From: Melampsora larici-populina 98AG31
Taxonomy: Eukaryota; Basidiomycota; Pucciniomycetes; Pucciniales; Melampsoraceae
Assembly: GCF_000204055.1 (NCBI RefSeq)
Contig: NW_006768822.1
Coordinates: forward strand, 337,122 to 401,121
Direction: 5' to 3'
Length of the DNA stretch: 64,000 nucleotides
Part shown: one piece after another, positions 11,483 to 23,800 of the stretch
How positions within the stretch are numbered: position 1 is the stretch's first letter
How the letters are laid out: the number at the start of each line of letters is the position of its first letter
Made by a program: the position numbers and the translations under genes
Notes under the pieces: generated by a model
The model's database searches: none
Told to the model about the DNA's origin: nothing
What the model saw: the letters and a program-made list of their open reading frames with translations, nothing else

Positions 11483-14042
11483 ATCCCAAATTACCTTCTA
11501 GTTTCATTTATTGGTGTGTTGCTCCAATTATTCACATTTTTGATATCAGTATCAAATGGGGTCATGGATATATCTATGGTGGAATCAACCCAGTAGCTGG
11601 AGAGGCCTACTCCTGGTCAGTTGAACTCACAGATTTGTCTCAATCCTGTGATTATGATACTGGGATATTTAACCAATGATCTCAAATGCATTGATATTTT
11701 AACAATAAAGAGTTTAGCATATCTGTAGACAAAGCTCTGTTGAAGCAAGATTGTTTAAATGCATGAAGAGATTTGAGAACAATTGAAGTAGTGGATAGAC
11801 ACTGTGAAGTACTTTTTATCTTTAGAAGGAGTGTGGCAGAATTTGTGGAACAGTTGTCAAAATAACCTGCTTGTCTGACTGATGTGAATCAGTCAAAATC
11901 TCATTGTATGAAGCAGAAGACTATATATGAACCAACTGAATCACTTTCCATTCTGTTGTATCACCTCAAGCAAGTGTGGAAAGCACATTCAGCTTAAATC
12001 TGTCAACCAGAGATAGATCATATGACTGAAGGGATAGACAAAAACTTTAAAATTTCTTTCAATATAAATAAGCAGAGCATCAAGGGTACAATACTCTATA
12101 CCTTTCTGGAAGTAGCTAGTATGTCAAATCTGGGTCTATCTATTTGTGCAGAGATTCAGGGAGAAGGCTGTTGACTTGAGGACAGGCATGCACTCCTTAG
12201 AAAATGATATGGATCAGTTCCAGAGGCTAATTGACAAGGAATCCCAAGGTGAATGTTATGAAATCTACCAGGAATGAATGAAGTTAGTTGAAGTCTTTGA
12301 TATTTGAGCTGCTACAGGTCTCAAGGATAAGAAGGACATCTTAAAAGTGACACAAAGCCAAATTGATTTACCGCACACAAGAAGAGTTCTTTCCCAAATT
12401 CTTCATAACCTCAAGATCTGCATGTTACCTCAACAACAAGAAACCATACAGTTATCCCAGGCCACTTAATCTTTGCATCTATGAACATCCTTTGGTGATT
12501 AAAGGCTGAAACCCTGCCCAAATTGAGGATCAAGTGCACAAACTATGGTCAAAATTTAAGGGATCTTGAAATTGCCTTGCAACCGAGCAAACCTGTGTCA
12601 AATTTTCTAAGGAGCAAGATTGAATTTCCAAAAGCAGTTAAAAAGATGAAAGAGTACACATTACTCTTTGCAGCCAAAGCTGACTCAAAATATGACAAAA
12701 TTGTGGAGAAGAATTTCCAGATCTATCAACCTAGTGTCTCAACTGGAAGAAGAAATATCTGAAGCTCAATTGGTATTATGGCATATATTTCAATTGGAAT
12801 TTAAGTATCTATGGCAAAGAAACTTGTGTTCCAAGAAGGCTAAAGTCCAAATAGAGATCAGTGTGAGTTCTACCTATTTCATAGAAGGATGGGACTAGTA
12901 CATCAAGAGGTCTTTAAAATCTTCCCTATCACCCATTCTAGAAAGGGATTTAGTAAAGCACAGTGTATGATGTAATATTGGTCTTTAGTCTTGTGTAAAT
13001 CACCCAACACCACCTACAGATGTGATTCAAAAGCAAAGTGGATGGAGCTTGACCTTGAATGATTTTACCTTGATCACCTTTTAGCCTCATGAAAGCTTAA
13101 CATATTGCATCAAGAGATGAGAACAACTCATGACAAGGGACTATTACTATTAGGTGACTATCCAGCTTCAACTTTGAGTCAGAACCTGGCTCAAAGTGGC
13201 CATAAATGATTGATTCCCCTGAACACCTATACAATGTGAGACTAGGTTTTTTGGACTTCAATACAAAGTCAATTGACATACTGAACTCTTTTCTGGCTAG
13301 AAACAGAAGGAAAATCTCTTTAAGAAGATTGTGAATCAATATTTCAATTCTGCCAAAGCTTCAGGTAGACCTTCCCCAAAAAGAATGTCCCAAACACATA
13401 ATAAGTCAGAGCCAATATATCTTACATCAATCTCAAAGAATCCAAGGACCAAGTGTATTCAGTATATCTCATCATCAGATCATGGGATTGACAATACAAA
13501 TAAAGGTTTCAGAATGGAAGGATTCAAGGTGGATGGAAGGCCAAGAACAATCTATTCTCAACCTTTTTCAGAAGAACAAAAGGGACACCATGATCCAAAC
13601 TACAAAACTGGAGGTGGATTTCAGGGTTCAGGGAAGCAGATTTCTCAATCCATTTCTTCCTCATACAATCCAACTTGGTAATCTGTTCCAAAGCCCAATC
13701 AGAACCACCATTTTGAGTTGATTCCAGTGTAACAAAGGGAAAAGATGAGGGTAGAACAAGAATCATAGAGAATATGAAACCATGTTATAGGTCTTATATG
13801 TCATGAGAGCACATGTCACAAGTTGTTCATTAGTTATAAACTTGTATTACGTCATGTTGTACGTGCTTCCTCATCCAACAATCATCATAGCAAACTGATT
13901 GCTTGGTAACTCTAGTCCTTCATTCCCTTGATAAGACCCCGCAAGACCAGTCCATACCAAACCACCCTCAACTTCAAGTAACAACAAGAAATAACCTATT
14001 CCTGACCTTGATGAAGCTGGCCAGCCAGACTTTGTGTGGTAG
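11483..14042 (+). pseudogene. decayed third copy of the large secreted family
   Basis: Nucleotide similarity to copies 1 and 2 runs end to end but with many stops and frameshifts. The initiator region reads CAGATCCC where copy 2 has CAGATGTA, so the ATG is lost. The donor of intron 1 reads GTCAGT in place of GTGAGT. Recognisable remains include the signal-peptide region (11490-11560), the segment around 12520-12900, PSPKRMSQ and SKNPRTK basic clusters near 13370-13460, and a terminal PDLDEAGQPDF tail just before TAG at 14040-14042, which corresponds to SDLNEPLEPDY of copy 1. The third copy therefore supports the location of the last exon. Confidence 0.85.
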
Positions 14043-14948
14043 AACCTCCAAAAGTGTTAGGATCACCATTCATGATCTTATCCTTTTGCTCAAACCTCTT
14101 TGAGACTAGCCCACAACATATCTAATTCTTTCTCATCAATCCTTATACTGCTCTTATCTTTTATACAATTTCTTGGAATGTCAAATTTCTCCCTTGATTC
14201 TTTTTCATAAATATTTTACATTTTTTGATGTTATCATCTGTCAGCTACTTCTGTTGCATCTTTTGTGTACCCACAAAGCTTACTTTCTTTGAACAAGGAG
14301 CTCTGTTTGTCAGAGAAGGTGGTGTTGAAAGTTGGTCACCTTGATAGCTCACAAAAGTTTGACTCATTCAAAAGTTTTGAATATTGATTCAACAAACTTA
14401 TTCTCTGTTTCATGATCTAATTTGTTATGGTGTGTTCCTTGCTTCGTTGCCTGATAAGCAAAATCCTAATTGGACTTTATCAAGCAAAATCAATTCATGG
14501 TACATTTTTCTGACATTTGTTACATTGACATGGACTGATCATGAGCTTCAACATCAAATTGGGTAAAATTTACAGCCTCAAATAGTTTCCCAGATTACAG
14601 AAACCCATCTCTCCATGCCAACAAGACTGAAAAGGGCTCAAATCTGTTGGTTCAAAGATTTTAGAACACCCAGGCTGTGCTTGGTATGTCTTACGTCGGT
14701 AGCACGAGAGAGCACGAGGTAATGGAATCCCGTTCAAGTACTTGGCGGGGTAACTCCTGGAAGAAATCTCTGGATTTGGATATATTTGAGACTCTGAGTA
14801 AAGAATCGCAAGCGATTGATCCCTCGCAGTGACAAGATAGGACAAGATTCTCCCAAATGTTCATGAACCCTTTGTTTTATCCTAGGGCTACGACTCAAGA
14901 GGCATGTATATACACTTTTGTTTCCACCAAAAACCCTTTGGTTTTGCT
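14043..14948. other. intergenic region upstream of cysteine-rich copy A
   Basis: No gene supported. From about 14680 it resembles the region upstream of copy E (about 39600-39800), sharing words such as GTCTTACGT, GAAGAAA and TCATGAACCCTT, so the duplicated unit extends roughly 500 bases upstream of the ATG. Confidence 0.5.
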
Positions 14949-14992
14949 CAGTGGCTGATCACGAACGTGTGGATAAAGTTATAGCCTGATTG
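14949..14992 (+). promoter_or_regulatory. conserved upstream module of cysteine-rich copy A
   Basis: Contains AGTGGCTGATCACGAACG followed by GGATAAAGTTATAGCCTGAT, about 270 bases before the ATG. The same block precedes copies B, C, E and F and, partly degraded, D. A TATATAAA box present in the other copies is degenerate here (ACAAAATATG near 15043). Confidence 0.6.
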
Positions 14993-15216
14993 TATGTGTG
15001 GCTTGGGCGGATTCGGAATTCCTTCTTGAATCACGGCGACTACAAAATATGAGGCTGCTTTGCTAAACGGGACTTTCAATCAAAAATTGTCCTTGCTTAG
15101 AATTTGTGTTCCACCGAAAACTTTTGCTGTCTGTCCACGGTTACCTACAGCAAGATCTCGAGCTTTCAATAACTCTTCAACGCGTGAAATAGATTGATAT
15201 CCTCAAATTGTGAACT

Positions 15217-16120
15217 ATGTTTTGGAGTCGACCGATGCCTATCTTTCATCTTTTGCTAGTGATCCTACTCGCCGGAGACCTCGGCTCCCTTCCTTTCGTC
15301 AATGCTAATGCTCTAGAATGCAAGAACGGTTATACTCTATTACCAACCCCTCAAGTATATCCTTATGGTCTGTAATTTTCACAAGCCTTTCAAAGATCTT
15401 TCTTTTCGGAATTTAGTTTGAACTGACCTGAAAATCTTCAATACCTCGCCGAAAAACTTTTGGCTCAAAGCTTGTAGAGTCACATCCAAGTCCACATACA
15501 AGTGTAAGAAGTGTGGAAGGGGTGATGGGCTACCAACCAGTAAGCCAGATGTTTTTAGTTTTCTATCAATGGGCAAGATAGAGTGACCGATTAACCTTCA
15601 TTTTCGTATCGCACAGCTGCTCGTGATTGCGTTGATAAGGTTGGCAGACCAGTGGGCGGGGGAGGACCATGGAATTGCGATGTCTCGGTTTACTACGATA
15701 TACAAGGTCGCGAAGACAACAGAAATATACGTTAGTAATTTTGCATGATCCTTTTCGAAAAACTTTACATCAAGCCGAGATCTTTGAAATGTCTCGAGAT
15801 ACATTGAATCAAGAGAGTTCGGATGGAATTTCTTCAAATTCTCATCCGAATTGATACCAGAATACTGATTTCTCCAACTTTGCTCATTTGCTGAATCCTT
15901 TAAACAAAAGTTTGCCAGCACCGCATTAATGCGCATGGAGGGACGTCTCCGTACTTTTGCAGAACAGCCATTCACAACCAACGTAAGTATAACTTCTAGA
16001 ACTCGTTCTGCGGTCAAGCGTATGATCTTGATTCATAACTAATTAGTCATTTCTTTGTATCAAACTTGATGATGTTCGTATCTAGAATGTGACCCGCAAG
16101 GTTGTTTACCTTCCAATTAA
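15217..16120 (+). CDS. small cysteine-rich secreted protein, copy A
   Basis: Inferred exons are 15217-15367, 15471-15539, 15617-15730, 15911-15982 and 16086-16120 (146 aa). All four introns are phase 1 and follow GT-AG (donors GTCTGT, GTAAGC, GTTAGT, GTAAGT). The protein has a signal peptide (FHLLLVILLAGDLGS, cleavage near NANA) and ten cysteines after it: ALEC, ACR, KCKKCGRGDGL, DCV, WNC, LCQH, YFC and QCDPQGC. CxxCGRxDGL is the most conserved motif of the family. It is complete, with no stop and all splice sites present. No known domain is recognised; size, leader and cysteine content fit a candidate effector or apoplastic protein, which is inference. Confidence 0.8.
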
Positions 16121-16388
16121 AGATGATTGTTACTTGTCCATGATCATGATGTTACTTGAACAACTTGTCACAAAAAATTGTCATCAATCTTGTTTAGATA
16201 AACCTTTTGGCCTTGAGGTTAAAGTAGTTTGACCCAGTATGACTCATTGATGTTGGAAATTGATAACGCTATGATCTTTCTGATGTCCAAAGCCGACATT
16301 CGAATTATGAAACGCTATCAAGGAGACTTGTCCCGGATCATCAAGGTGGTTACGTTCACTATGTAATTGATCAAGCTCTTGAGTCTAT

Positions 16389-16606
16389 TAGGGGGTCTCA
16401 AGTCAGAAATTTTTTGTGAAACTTTTTAAAAAACGGACAAGTTTTTTAAATTTTACGGTGGTTTTTTTTTCTGCAAATATACGGTCAACACCATTCGGGA
16501 CACCTTTTTAGGTGTCCCATTTTTTTAAATTTACGGTATATTTTGCAACATCGGACAACTTGTTGGACTGTAAAATACCGCAAATTTATTGACTTGAAAC
16601 CCCCTA
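16389..16606. mobile_element. small MITE with TAGGGGGT termini
   Basis: About 218 bp. The left end reads TAGGGGGTCTCAAGTCAG and the complement of the right end TAGGGGGTTTCAAGTCAA. A central hairpin GGGACACCTTTTTAGGTGTCCC lies near 16500-16520. Flanks share CTATT, so the target duplication could be TA or up to 5 bases. No coding capacity. Confidence 0.65.
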
Positions 16607-17520
16607 TTGTCAAAGTAGTGTTCTGGCAATGGCTTTCCACCCTCTATGGAATGAAGTTTAACCAGCACCACCAAGACCTTTAGATCTTTTACTCATCCGC
16701 TCTATTTGTCAAACCTGAGCCCACCCAAGTATCCTTGATGGCACATACTGATTCCGTTGATTTTGAATGCTTGGAAAATCTATTATGCCGTGTCAAATGG
16801 AAATTCAAATCACATTACAAACTCGTTTTTATTTTCTTAAACCCACACTGGTCTGAGTGAAGTCTTCATGATCAGTTCATTCAACAAAGAAAACTTCACA
16901 ATCCATCCAAAGGTAAGCCGTGTCACACTAGAGAGACACCCAAACAAGGCCCTCTCACCCCCAGGCCAACTTACATGACAATAGATGCGACGGCCACATC
17001 GGCCCCAGTTCGCAGTCTGGCAATGTGATTCCGACGTAGTCACTATTTGACCTTATGAGGGGCAGATAGGATACGCATTGTGCATGTTCCAGTTGCCACC
17101 GGTGTGCATCCTTTGTGGGATGGGCCGACATTTATCGGCATCCAAAAATGTGAACTACACAGTCTCTGATTTGCTCAACACACTGCCAATGTACCAGATT
17201 TATCACGCAATTTGAACAGCACAACTTTGCAAACGTCTCAAATCCTCACATCGATAATTGTAAAAAAACCTTGCCCATGAGATACACTAGACACCAAATC
17301 TATAAAAGTATATACATCACACTCTATAACCCTCAATAAACATTTCCAACACAACAAATCGAAAAAAAAAGACCAGTGAAATTCAAAACACTTTGCAAGA
17401 GAATATACATATACATAATACATATTATCATCATCATAAATTGATTTTTTCATAACTGCAGAATTAGATTAGGAGAAAATTAAACGATTCCGGTTCTTTT
17501 GAGGGTTCAGAAAGATACGG
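16607..17520. other. intergenic region, no gene seen
   Basis: Between the MITE and the 3' end of the reverse-strand glycosyltransferase gene. Short open frames are unsupported; the final 200 bases are AT-rich and probably contain that gene's 3' UTR. Confidence 0.4.
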
Positions 17521-19279
17521 TTAACCACAGAGTTGTAGATCTGTACATTCCTTTGGTAAAGGCTCGTTGTGCCATGCCACATGACTAAAAGACGAAAGAT
17601 ACAAAAAAAAAGGAAAGATAGACAAATGATTAGTAATAGCATTGATTGAAAAAACAAAAGAATAAAAAAAGTAAGGGTCTACATACCAATTATAACAAAT
17701 CGGTTCAATTTCTTCTTTAGTTTTGACCATCAATCCAATAAATTCACTTTCACCACCACTAAAGTCAGTAGGCCAATACTTTGGACCGATCAACAATTTT
17801 CCCAACAAATCTGAATGAAAACAAAACGCTCCATTATCGATTGGATATTTCCTATCTTGAACTGCACCGGCTTCCCAACCCAAAAGCGTATGATTTAAAG
17901 GATCATATTTTGGTCCTTCCCATCCATTCGGTCCTAAGTTTCCCATCGGCCAAACTCCAATCTTTTTGACTTTCCAGATCATTTCTAGTAAGGAGGGTAA
18001 TAGGTTCGAATCATCGTCTATTGAAATCACAGGTCCGTGTCCAAAGATTCCGTTTAAAGAATTAGATGAAAGTCGATGGATAAGACCATAAGCTGCGTTT
18101 TGTTGAGCGTTACCGAAGTGATGGGTAGGTCCATAGACTAAGTAAACATAAGGTAATCCACTTCTAGTCAACACGTTTGCCACATCACTCGATAACTTAT
18201 CATCATCTTCAATCACTATCCAAATCAATTGTCTTGAACTAGAAAGTGGACCCCATCGATCTTCAATAGGCCAGACTCGATTCTTTGTCAGTGCAAGATG
18301 AGTACGAAGTGTTTGGATATGTCGTTTGAAATATGCTTCACGTAGGTGTTTCGTCTTACCTGCCGCACTCGTTTTGGTAAACACATAGGTTGTGGGGATT
18401 GAAGGTAAGAGAGTAGAGAGGTTCCATTGGATTATCGAGCGAAGGGTTTGTTTTGGTTCAATTAGATCGGTTTGGCGTAGTAAGTCAAGAGCAGGTCCTT
18501 CGGCTAAATAAGCATGATGACAATATATATCTCGTATCGAAGACTTTTTGGAAGATTTCAAGCCGAAAAGGTTAGCAAATCGAAATATGTCAATCAGAGA
18601 TCAAGACTTACCCAAACTTTATACGAGAGTGCCGGTTGACTGCCTGGGGTTGGTACAGCTGTGTTGATTGGTAAAAGAGGTGGGCTCGTAGCATTCACCT
18701 GACAATCACAGTAATCGCAAATCGTCAAAGGTGGAGCTAAAGTGATTGGTAGTTCATTTGTTTTGTAGAGTTCTATGGGTTGAGAAGATTGAGAAAAGGA
18801 TTTGATAGATTGATTGATTTGATGATGAGAGGTTAAGAGGGCTAAAGAAAGTAACAGAAAAAGAAGTCAATGATTCCGTAGCGAATTGAAAGGTATTGAA
18901 AGGATTACTTACCATAGAGAATGTAGAGTGATAAACTGATAGGTAAGATAATCAATATCCAACGCGTCTTTGTCCATTTAGATTTGTTTCTATAAGGAAT
19001 CGAATGATGAATAGGTTCATCAGGTGAAGAAGAAGAATGAAAAAAAGAAGTAGGTTTCGGTAAAGGAGTTGAAGGAGACCAGTTTGATGATTGATGGTTT
19101 GATAGTTTTTGATCAGATGAACTACTTGAACTTGAGTGATCTATAAATGAAACTAATAATGGTTCTCGATCGTTGGGTTGAGTTGGAGTTGTAGGAGTAG
19201 GATAGATTTGGTTGAGATGAATTGTATCATGGTTTGATGATGATGAGCTTCTTGTTGCTTGTTGTTCTGATTTGTTCAT
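17521..19279 (-). CDS. GT43-family glycosyltransferase (beta-1,3-glucuronosyl/xylosyltransferase-like), type II membrane protein
   Basis: Inferred exons on the minus strand are 19279-18913, 18841-18612, 18543-17687 and 17584-17521 (505 aa). The N-terminus is a Ser/Pro-rich cytosolic tail, then one membrane anchor (WILIILPISLSLYILYG, about residues 107-123), a short linker with CDYCDC and the catalytic domain. GT43 landmarks appear in order: LIWIVIEDDD, HFGNAQQNAAYGL, the metal-binding ISIDDDSN, IGVWPMGNLG, DNGAFCFHSDLL, GGESEFI and the terminal HVAWHNEPLP. It would act in the Golgi, transferring a sugar from a nucleotide sugar to a glycan; donor and acceptor cannot be told. It is divergently placed from copy B and lies between copies A and B. 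Exon joins keep frame throughout; a CTAAC branch site precedes exon 3. Confidence 0.85.
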
Positions 19280-20120
19280 CTTCTTCTTTCTTCTTGAGAA
19301 TTCTAATCAAAACTTGGATGTGCAGTGCTGCTACTGTAGGACAGAGTTATGCTCAAGAGTCTTGAAAAACAACACAAACCGTGTACCAAAGCAGTTTGAT
19401 GAGAAATTAATTGTAATTAAGCTTGGTTTTAAATTTCTTACTTTTAAGTTCTCATCTCATCATTCATCTCAATTCACTCTCCCTTGACATCCCAAACTCC
19501 TTCTGCAGTCAAAAATCAATCCATACACCATTTGTAAAAAGATCCAATGCAGATAAATACATCTACAAAAAATGTGGACAAAAATGCTGAAGCAGAAATT
19601 GCACCAGTGCATGAAGATTTCGGATCACGGAAATCGAGCGAACCATCGGATTCTGAATACCACCCCTCGCTTGATAATAATTTCAAGAAACCCCATAGAT
19701 TTGGTAAAAGATTTCTCAATATCCAAACCTTTCAAAGATCACACAGATAGAAGAGTGAACTGAAAGAAAGTGATACATATAACTATTCAGCTTTATCACG
19801 AATGTATCCATCAACTGGTATTCTTTTGAAAAAAGTTTTCATATCAAACTTCTCGAGGTTAATCTTTTTGTTGTAAAAGGAGGTTATACAAGCCAGGCTG
19901 GTTTTAGCCACTTGATCCGCTCGGTGGAAGATAAACCCAACCACTATAAGTATAGTACTTCTACATAATAAACATGTGGCTCAGACTCGACCAGGATGTG
20001 ATGATAGGTGATGATGCATGGTAAGGATTCCAGGCTTCTATTTTATGGTTAGAGCTATCCAAGAAGTGATACAATACGGTATTGTATCAACTGAAATCCT
20101 TGTGGCTATTCTTCAGCAAA
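19280..20120. other. intergenic region between GT43 gene and copy B
   Basis: Probably holds the GT43 promoter (left side) and distal upstream sequence of copy B. No gene supported. Confidence 0.4.
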
Positions 20121-20225
20121 GAGTGGCTGACCACGAACGCTTGGATAAAGCTATAGCCTGATTGTTTCTCATGAACGAGGCTTGAGCCAGAACAGTAGCT
20201 GATTGAAATGTGTTGACTATATAAA
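20121..20225 (+). promoter_or_regulatory. conserved upstream module and TATA box of copy B
   Basis: AGTGGCTGACCACGAACG then GGATAAAGCTATAGCCTGAT, followed by GAGGCTTGAG and a TATATAAAGGCTGCTTTG box at 20218. The arrangement is shared by the paralogues. The ATG follows 250 bases after the start of the module. Confidence 0.7.
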
Positions 20226-20500
20226 GGCTGCTTTGTTGAAAGAGATATGGTTCGAGTGTAACGCCTGTTTTCTCTCACTTAACTCTTGACTGTTTCTCCG
20301 CTGTCTATAACTTCAGCAAGACTTCGAATTCTCAGTCACTCTTTAAAGATTGACATCTATTTCTTTGAAAGATGTTTTGGAATCAATCGATCATCCTCCA
20401 ACTTTTGTTCATTGCACTACTCGCCGGAGACCTCGGATCTCACATCTTCGTAACTTCTAATGCTCTAGAGTGCACCCGAGGATATTTTCATCCCAGTAGC

Positions 20501-20755
20501 AAGGCCGCCACAGATACGATACTGGTATCGTACCGGCGATACCAGTACCGTATCTTGGCTCACGGCACCTATATTTTTTGTTTATGATATTGTACCGGGG
20601 CTCCGGTACGGTACCAAGAACCGTACCGAAGTCCACGATACTGTGTTTTCCACCAAAGGGTGCCGTATCTTACCATGCAGGGAAGATACGGTACTATACC
20701 GTATTGTAAAATATCACAACGATACGGTATAGTACCGTATCGAGAGACAAAAGTG
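20501..20755. repeat. left subterminal repeats of hAT 1
   Basis: Many short copies of GATACGGTA / TACCGTATC and GGTACCG in both orientations, mirrored at the right end (24660-24895). Such subterminal repeats are the usual transposase binding sites in hAT elements; binding here is inference. Confidence 0.7.
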
Positions 20756-20864
20756 CTGTGTCAAAAATTTCACACAACTATGACATGTATTTCATTGTAT
20801 TTCAAGAAAAAAAGAAACCAACATAAAGAAACGATAAAGAAAAACCACCCCAAGTTTAACATCT

Positions 20865-23800
20865 TCACTTTCTCCTCTCTCGCGCACCCAGGTCCTTTGC
20901 AATACAATCAACCATCATCTCTTGCGCTGTTTCAAACTTGCCTTTCATCTGAACCCCTTGTACAGACCACAAACATCCTCCAATGGTGCGTTCGATGGTT
21001 TGTGGCTTCAGTGCCATCCTATCCTGAGAGCACACATCAGCTGAAGAAGAGAATGCTCTCTCCACTGGGCATGCAGTGGCACTGATCGCCAGGTAGTCGC
21101 GTGCAAGGGAGCTTAATACTGGGTATTTGCCCTCGTTCAGCTGCACAAACATTAGATTCAATTTAGCAAAATGCCCTTTTAAAAAAGGATCTATTTGAGT
21201 GTAGAGAAATGAACTAACCCGCCACCATTCCAAAGCCAAATGAGGGTTTTCGGCCACCTCAGGTGCCGGATCCTCAGCCATCTCTAAGTAAGATCGCAGT
21301 TCGTTTGCCGTGTTGCGGCGGTTCCGTTGCTTGTGCATGCGGAACTCCTCATCGTCTTCGTTCAAAATTTTGCTTTGACCCACAGGATTAGCTAACCCTG
21401 ATTGATTATCAAGTCCATCCTTCTCCATGGCAGCCTTCCGTTGGGCGTATGCTGCTTCAGTAAGTATTTTTGCCATGTTTGATTCTTCAGAACTGGATCC
21501 GAAAGCAAAGTCGAAATAATCCAAACATAAACTGGGATGCAATACAGTCGCAAGGATGAGGATATTCGATCCCAGAGCCTCTTTGAGGTATGCCTTCACT
21601 CGCACCATCATGGCGTGGTGCATGGGGAACATGGGATCAGCTCGCGCTCTAGTGGCGTCAATCTTTTTCTGAAGTGTCTTTTGGAGCTTGACATATTCTC
21701 GAATCGCTAGTGAGGCTGTTGGTCCGTCTTGCTCAAAAAATTTTGTTAAGGTTTCAAAATCCTACATAGCAAAAACAATCATGTCATAGTATGAGTATCC
21801 CAAAGAGAACTTAACGTAAGAAGAAAAAAAAATGAAAGAGTCACTCACCTGAAGAAGTTCCATGATATCTCTAACTTGTCTCCATTCATCAGGTGAGATC
21901 ATGACCTTGTTGAAAATACCTCGAGGGCGATTGACATCCGGTGGCAAGACAGTCTCACCAGCTCGAGTTTGTTGTCCTCGGCGAGGTTGGTCCATCTGGT
22001 CCTCCTTCAGGATTTGATCGATGACCTAGGAAAAGTTAATGGTGAGATGATTAGTTATGGCACAAGTGATTGAAACAATGTCTTTTACCTCGCGGGCGTT
22101 GTATAACCGAGTCCAACACTGTAGTTTGATGTTCCAGCGGATACCATAACCTGGTATCGGCCTTGGAATTTTCTGCTTCAAAAGCGCCATGCTAACCGCA
22201 TTGAACAGCATACACATCACTGCTGAACCACTGATTTTACGCCCTACCATATCAAGCTATTGGAATATATCAGTAATTGTTAGTTTTTCAAAAAGAAATG
22301 TATATGCTTTACATACTTTGGTAGTGAGTAAGTGCACTGCGTTTGCAGCGGTCCTGTCGGTAGCAGACACATCCTCGATATCATGAGGTCCATCTATGAC
22401 GTCATACCAATGAGGAGCGTCTTCGGGTACCACCAGATCCCCATTGTCAACCTCGCCATCAGAATCTGAATTGCCATCGGAATGAACGGCGCCATCACCG
22501 CTCTCGTCTTCTTCAATAACCGTCTGTAATGTGTTGGTTGGCACAGGGAAATCTCCCAGCATAGTCGATTTGACCAGAGGAGGAGGAGGCGCCTGGATTC
22601 CAAGCGCTTGGAGTCCGGCGTTCACAATTAGAGCAAGTTTATGACATACACTCCTAACTCTGTCGGTCTTAGCATCCCAAGTAAACTCTTCGTTTTGATC
22701 CACACAGTATTTGGTCAATCGGACTTGCATTGCTTCGGCTAGCGTGTTGTTGTTGCTGCCGGAGTCGTGGGTCTGAGCAAGCATGTGGATATATTATATA
22801 TAAATCAGTGAAACACCCACGAGAAAAGTTTGATAGGACAAGAGAGAAAATTAATAGGATTATAAGAGAAAACACTTATCTTATTATGTAAGCCATGTTT
22901 TGTCAAAAGATTGATTAAAGGTTCGGCGAGCCATTCACCTTTATGGTGCCAGGCTATAAGTTTGAGGGCAAAGTGACGAGTGATGAAAGTCCAGTCGGGG
23001 GTAATGTATGTGACACAGGCACCAATAAAACCGTAACGGTTTCCTTTGGTTGTCCAGGCATCGTGGATGAGACCAAAGGAACTGTTAAGGGCCTGTAAGA
23101 GATTGTGATAAGCGTGCACAATCAGTCAGTAAAATAATGAAGGATTAGTTGAAAGAAATATACAAGAGTGAACTTACCTTTAAATCCCCAATTACTACAT
23201 CTCGTAATTCAAGGTACGCCTCATGGGCAAACCTTGCAACCCATGTCCTTCCAAACAATTGGGCATTTGGGTTGCAATAACGGACACACGCCCTTAAGTA
23301 AGAATCCTCTATGCGAGCCCAAGGTTGGGCTGTTCTAAGTACCCACATTCCAATCATTTGGTTAAGAGTTCGATTATCGAACTTAGGAACTTTCTGGGCG
23401 TAATTCATGATTGAAGCTTGTCCTTTCAAAGTTTTGGCTTGTGCTCGCTGTTCAAATATGGTGAGAGGTAATATACACCCTTGGTCGATGGCGAGGTGTC
23501 TCTCCTTGCAGCCCGGCTTTCCAGATTTACCGTCCTGTTTCGAGCCGTCGCGATGAGTCCACATGTTAGATGTTGAACCAGCAACTGATCGAACTAAAGT
23601 GGAACAGTATCGACATGCGTAGTAAGTGCACTGGCCCGGAGCCTGTGATTGAAGAAGTTCAGTCAGATACAATATCACCATTTGTTTTATGTACTCGAAA
23701 TAATAGCAGCAGACAAGGGACCTGGTACTAGTAGAAGAGATAGAAAGGTAGGAAACTTACATCTTTCGGGCCTTGCTCAGGTTCGTTCATATAGTATTCG

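Noticed and set aside
14570..14845. 91-codon reverse open frame upstream of copy A
   Set aside because: The region aligns with the non-coding upstream region of copy E, where the frame is not kept.
20660..21085. 141-codon forward open frame at the end of hAT 1
   Set aside because: Antisense of the conserved dimerisation domain of the transposase and of subterminal repeats.
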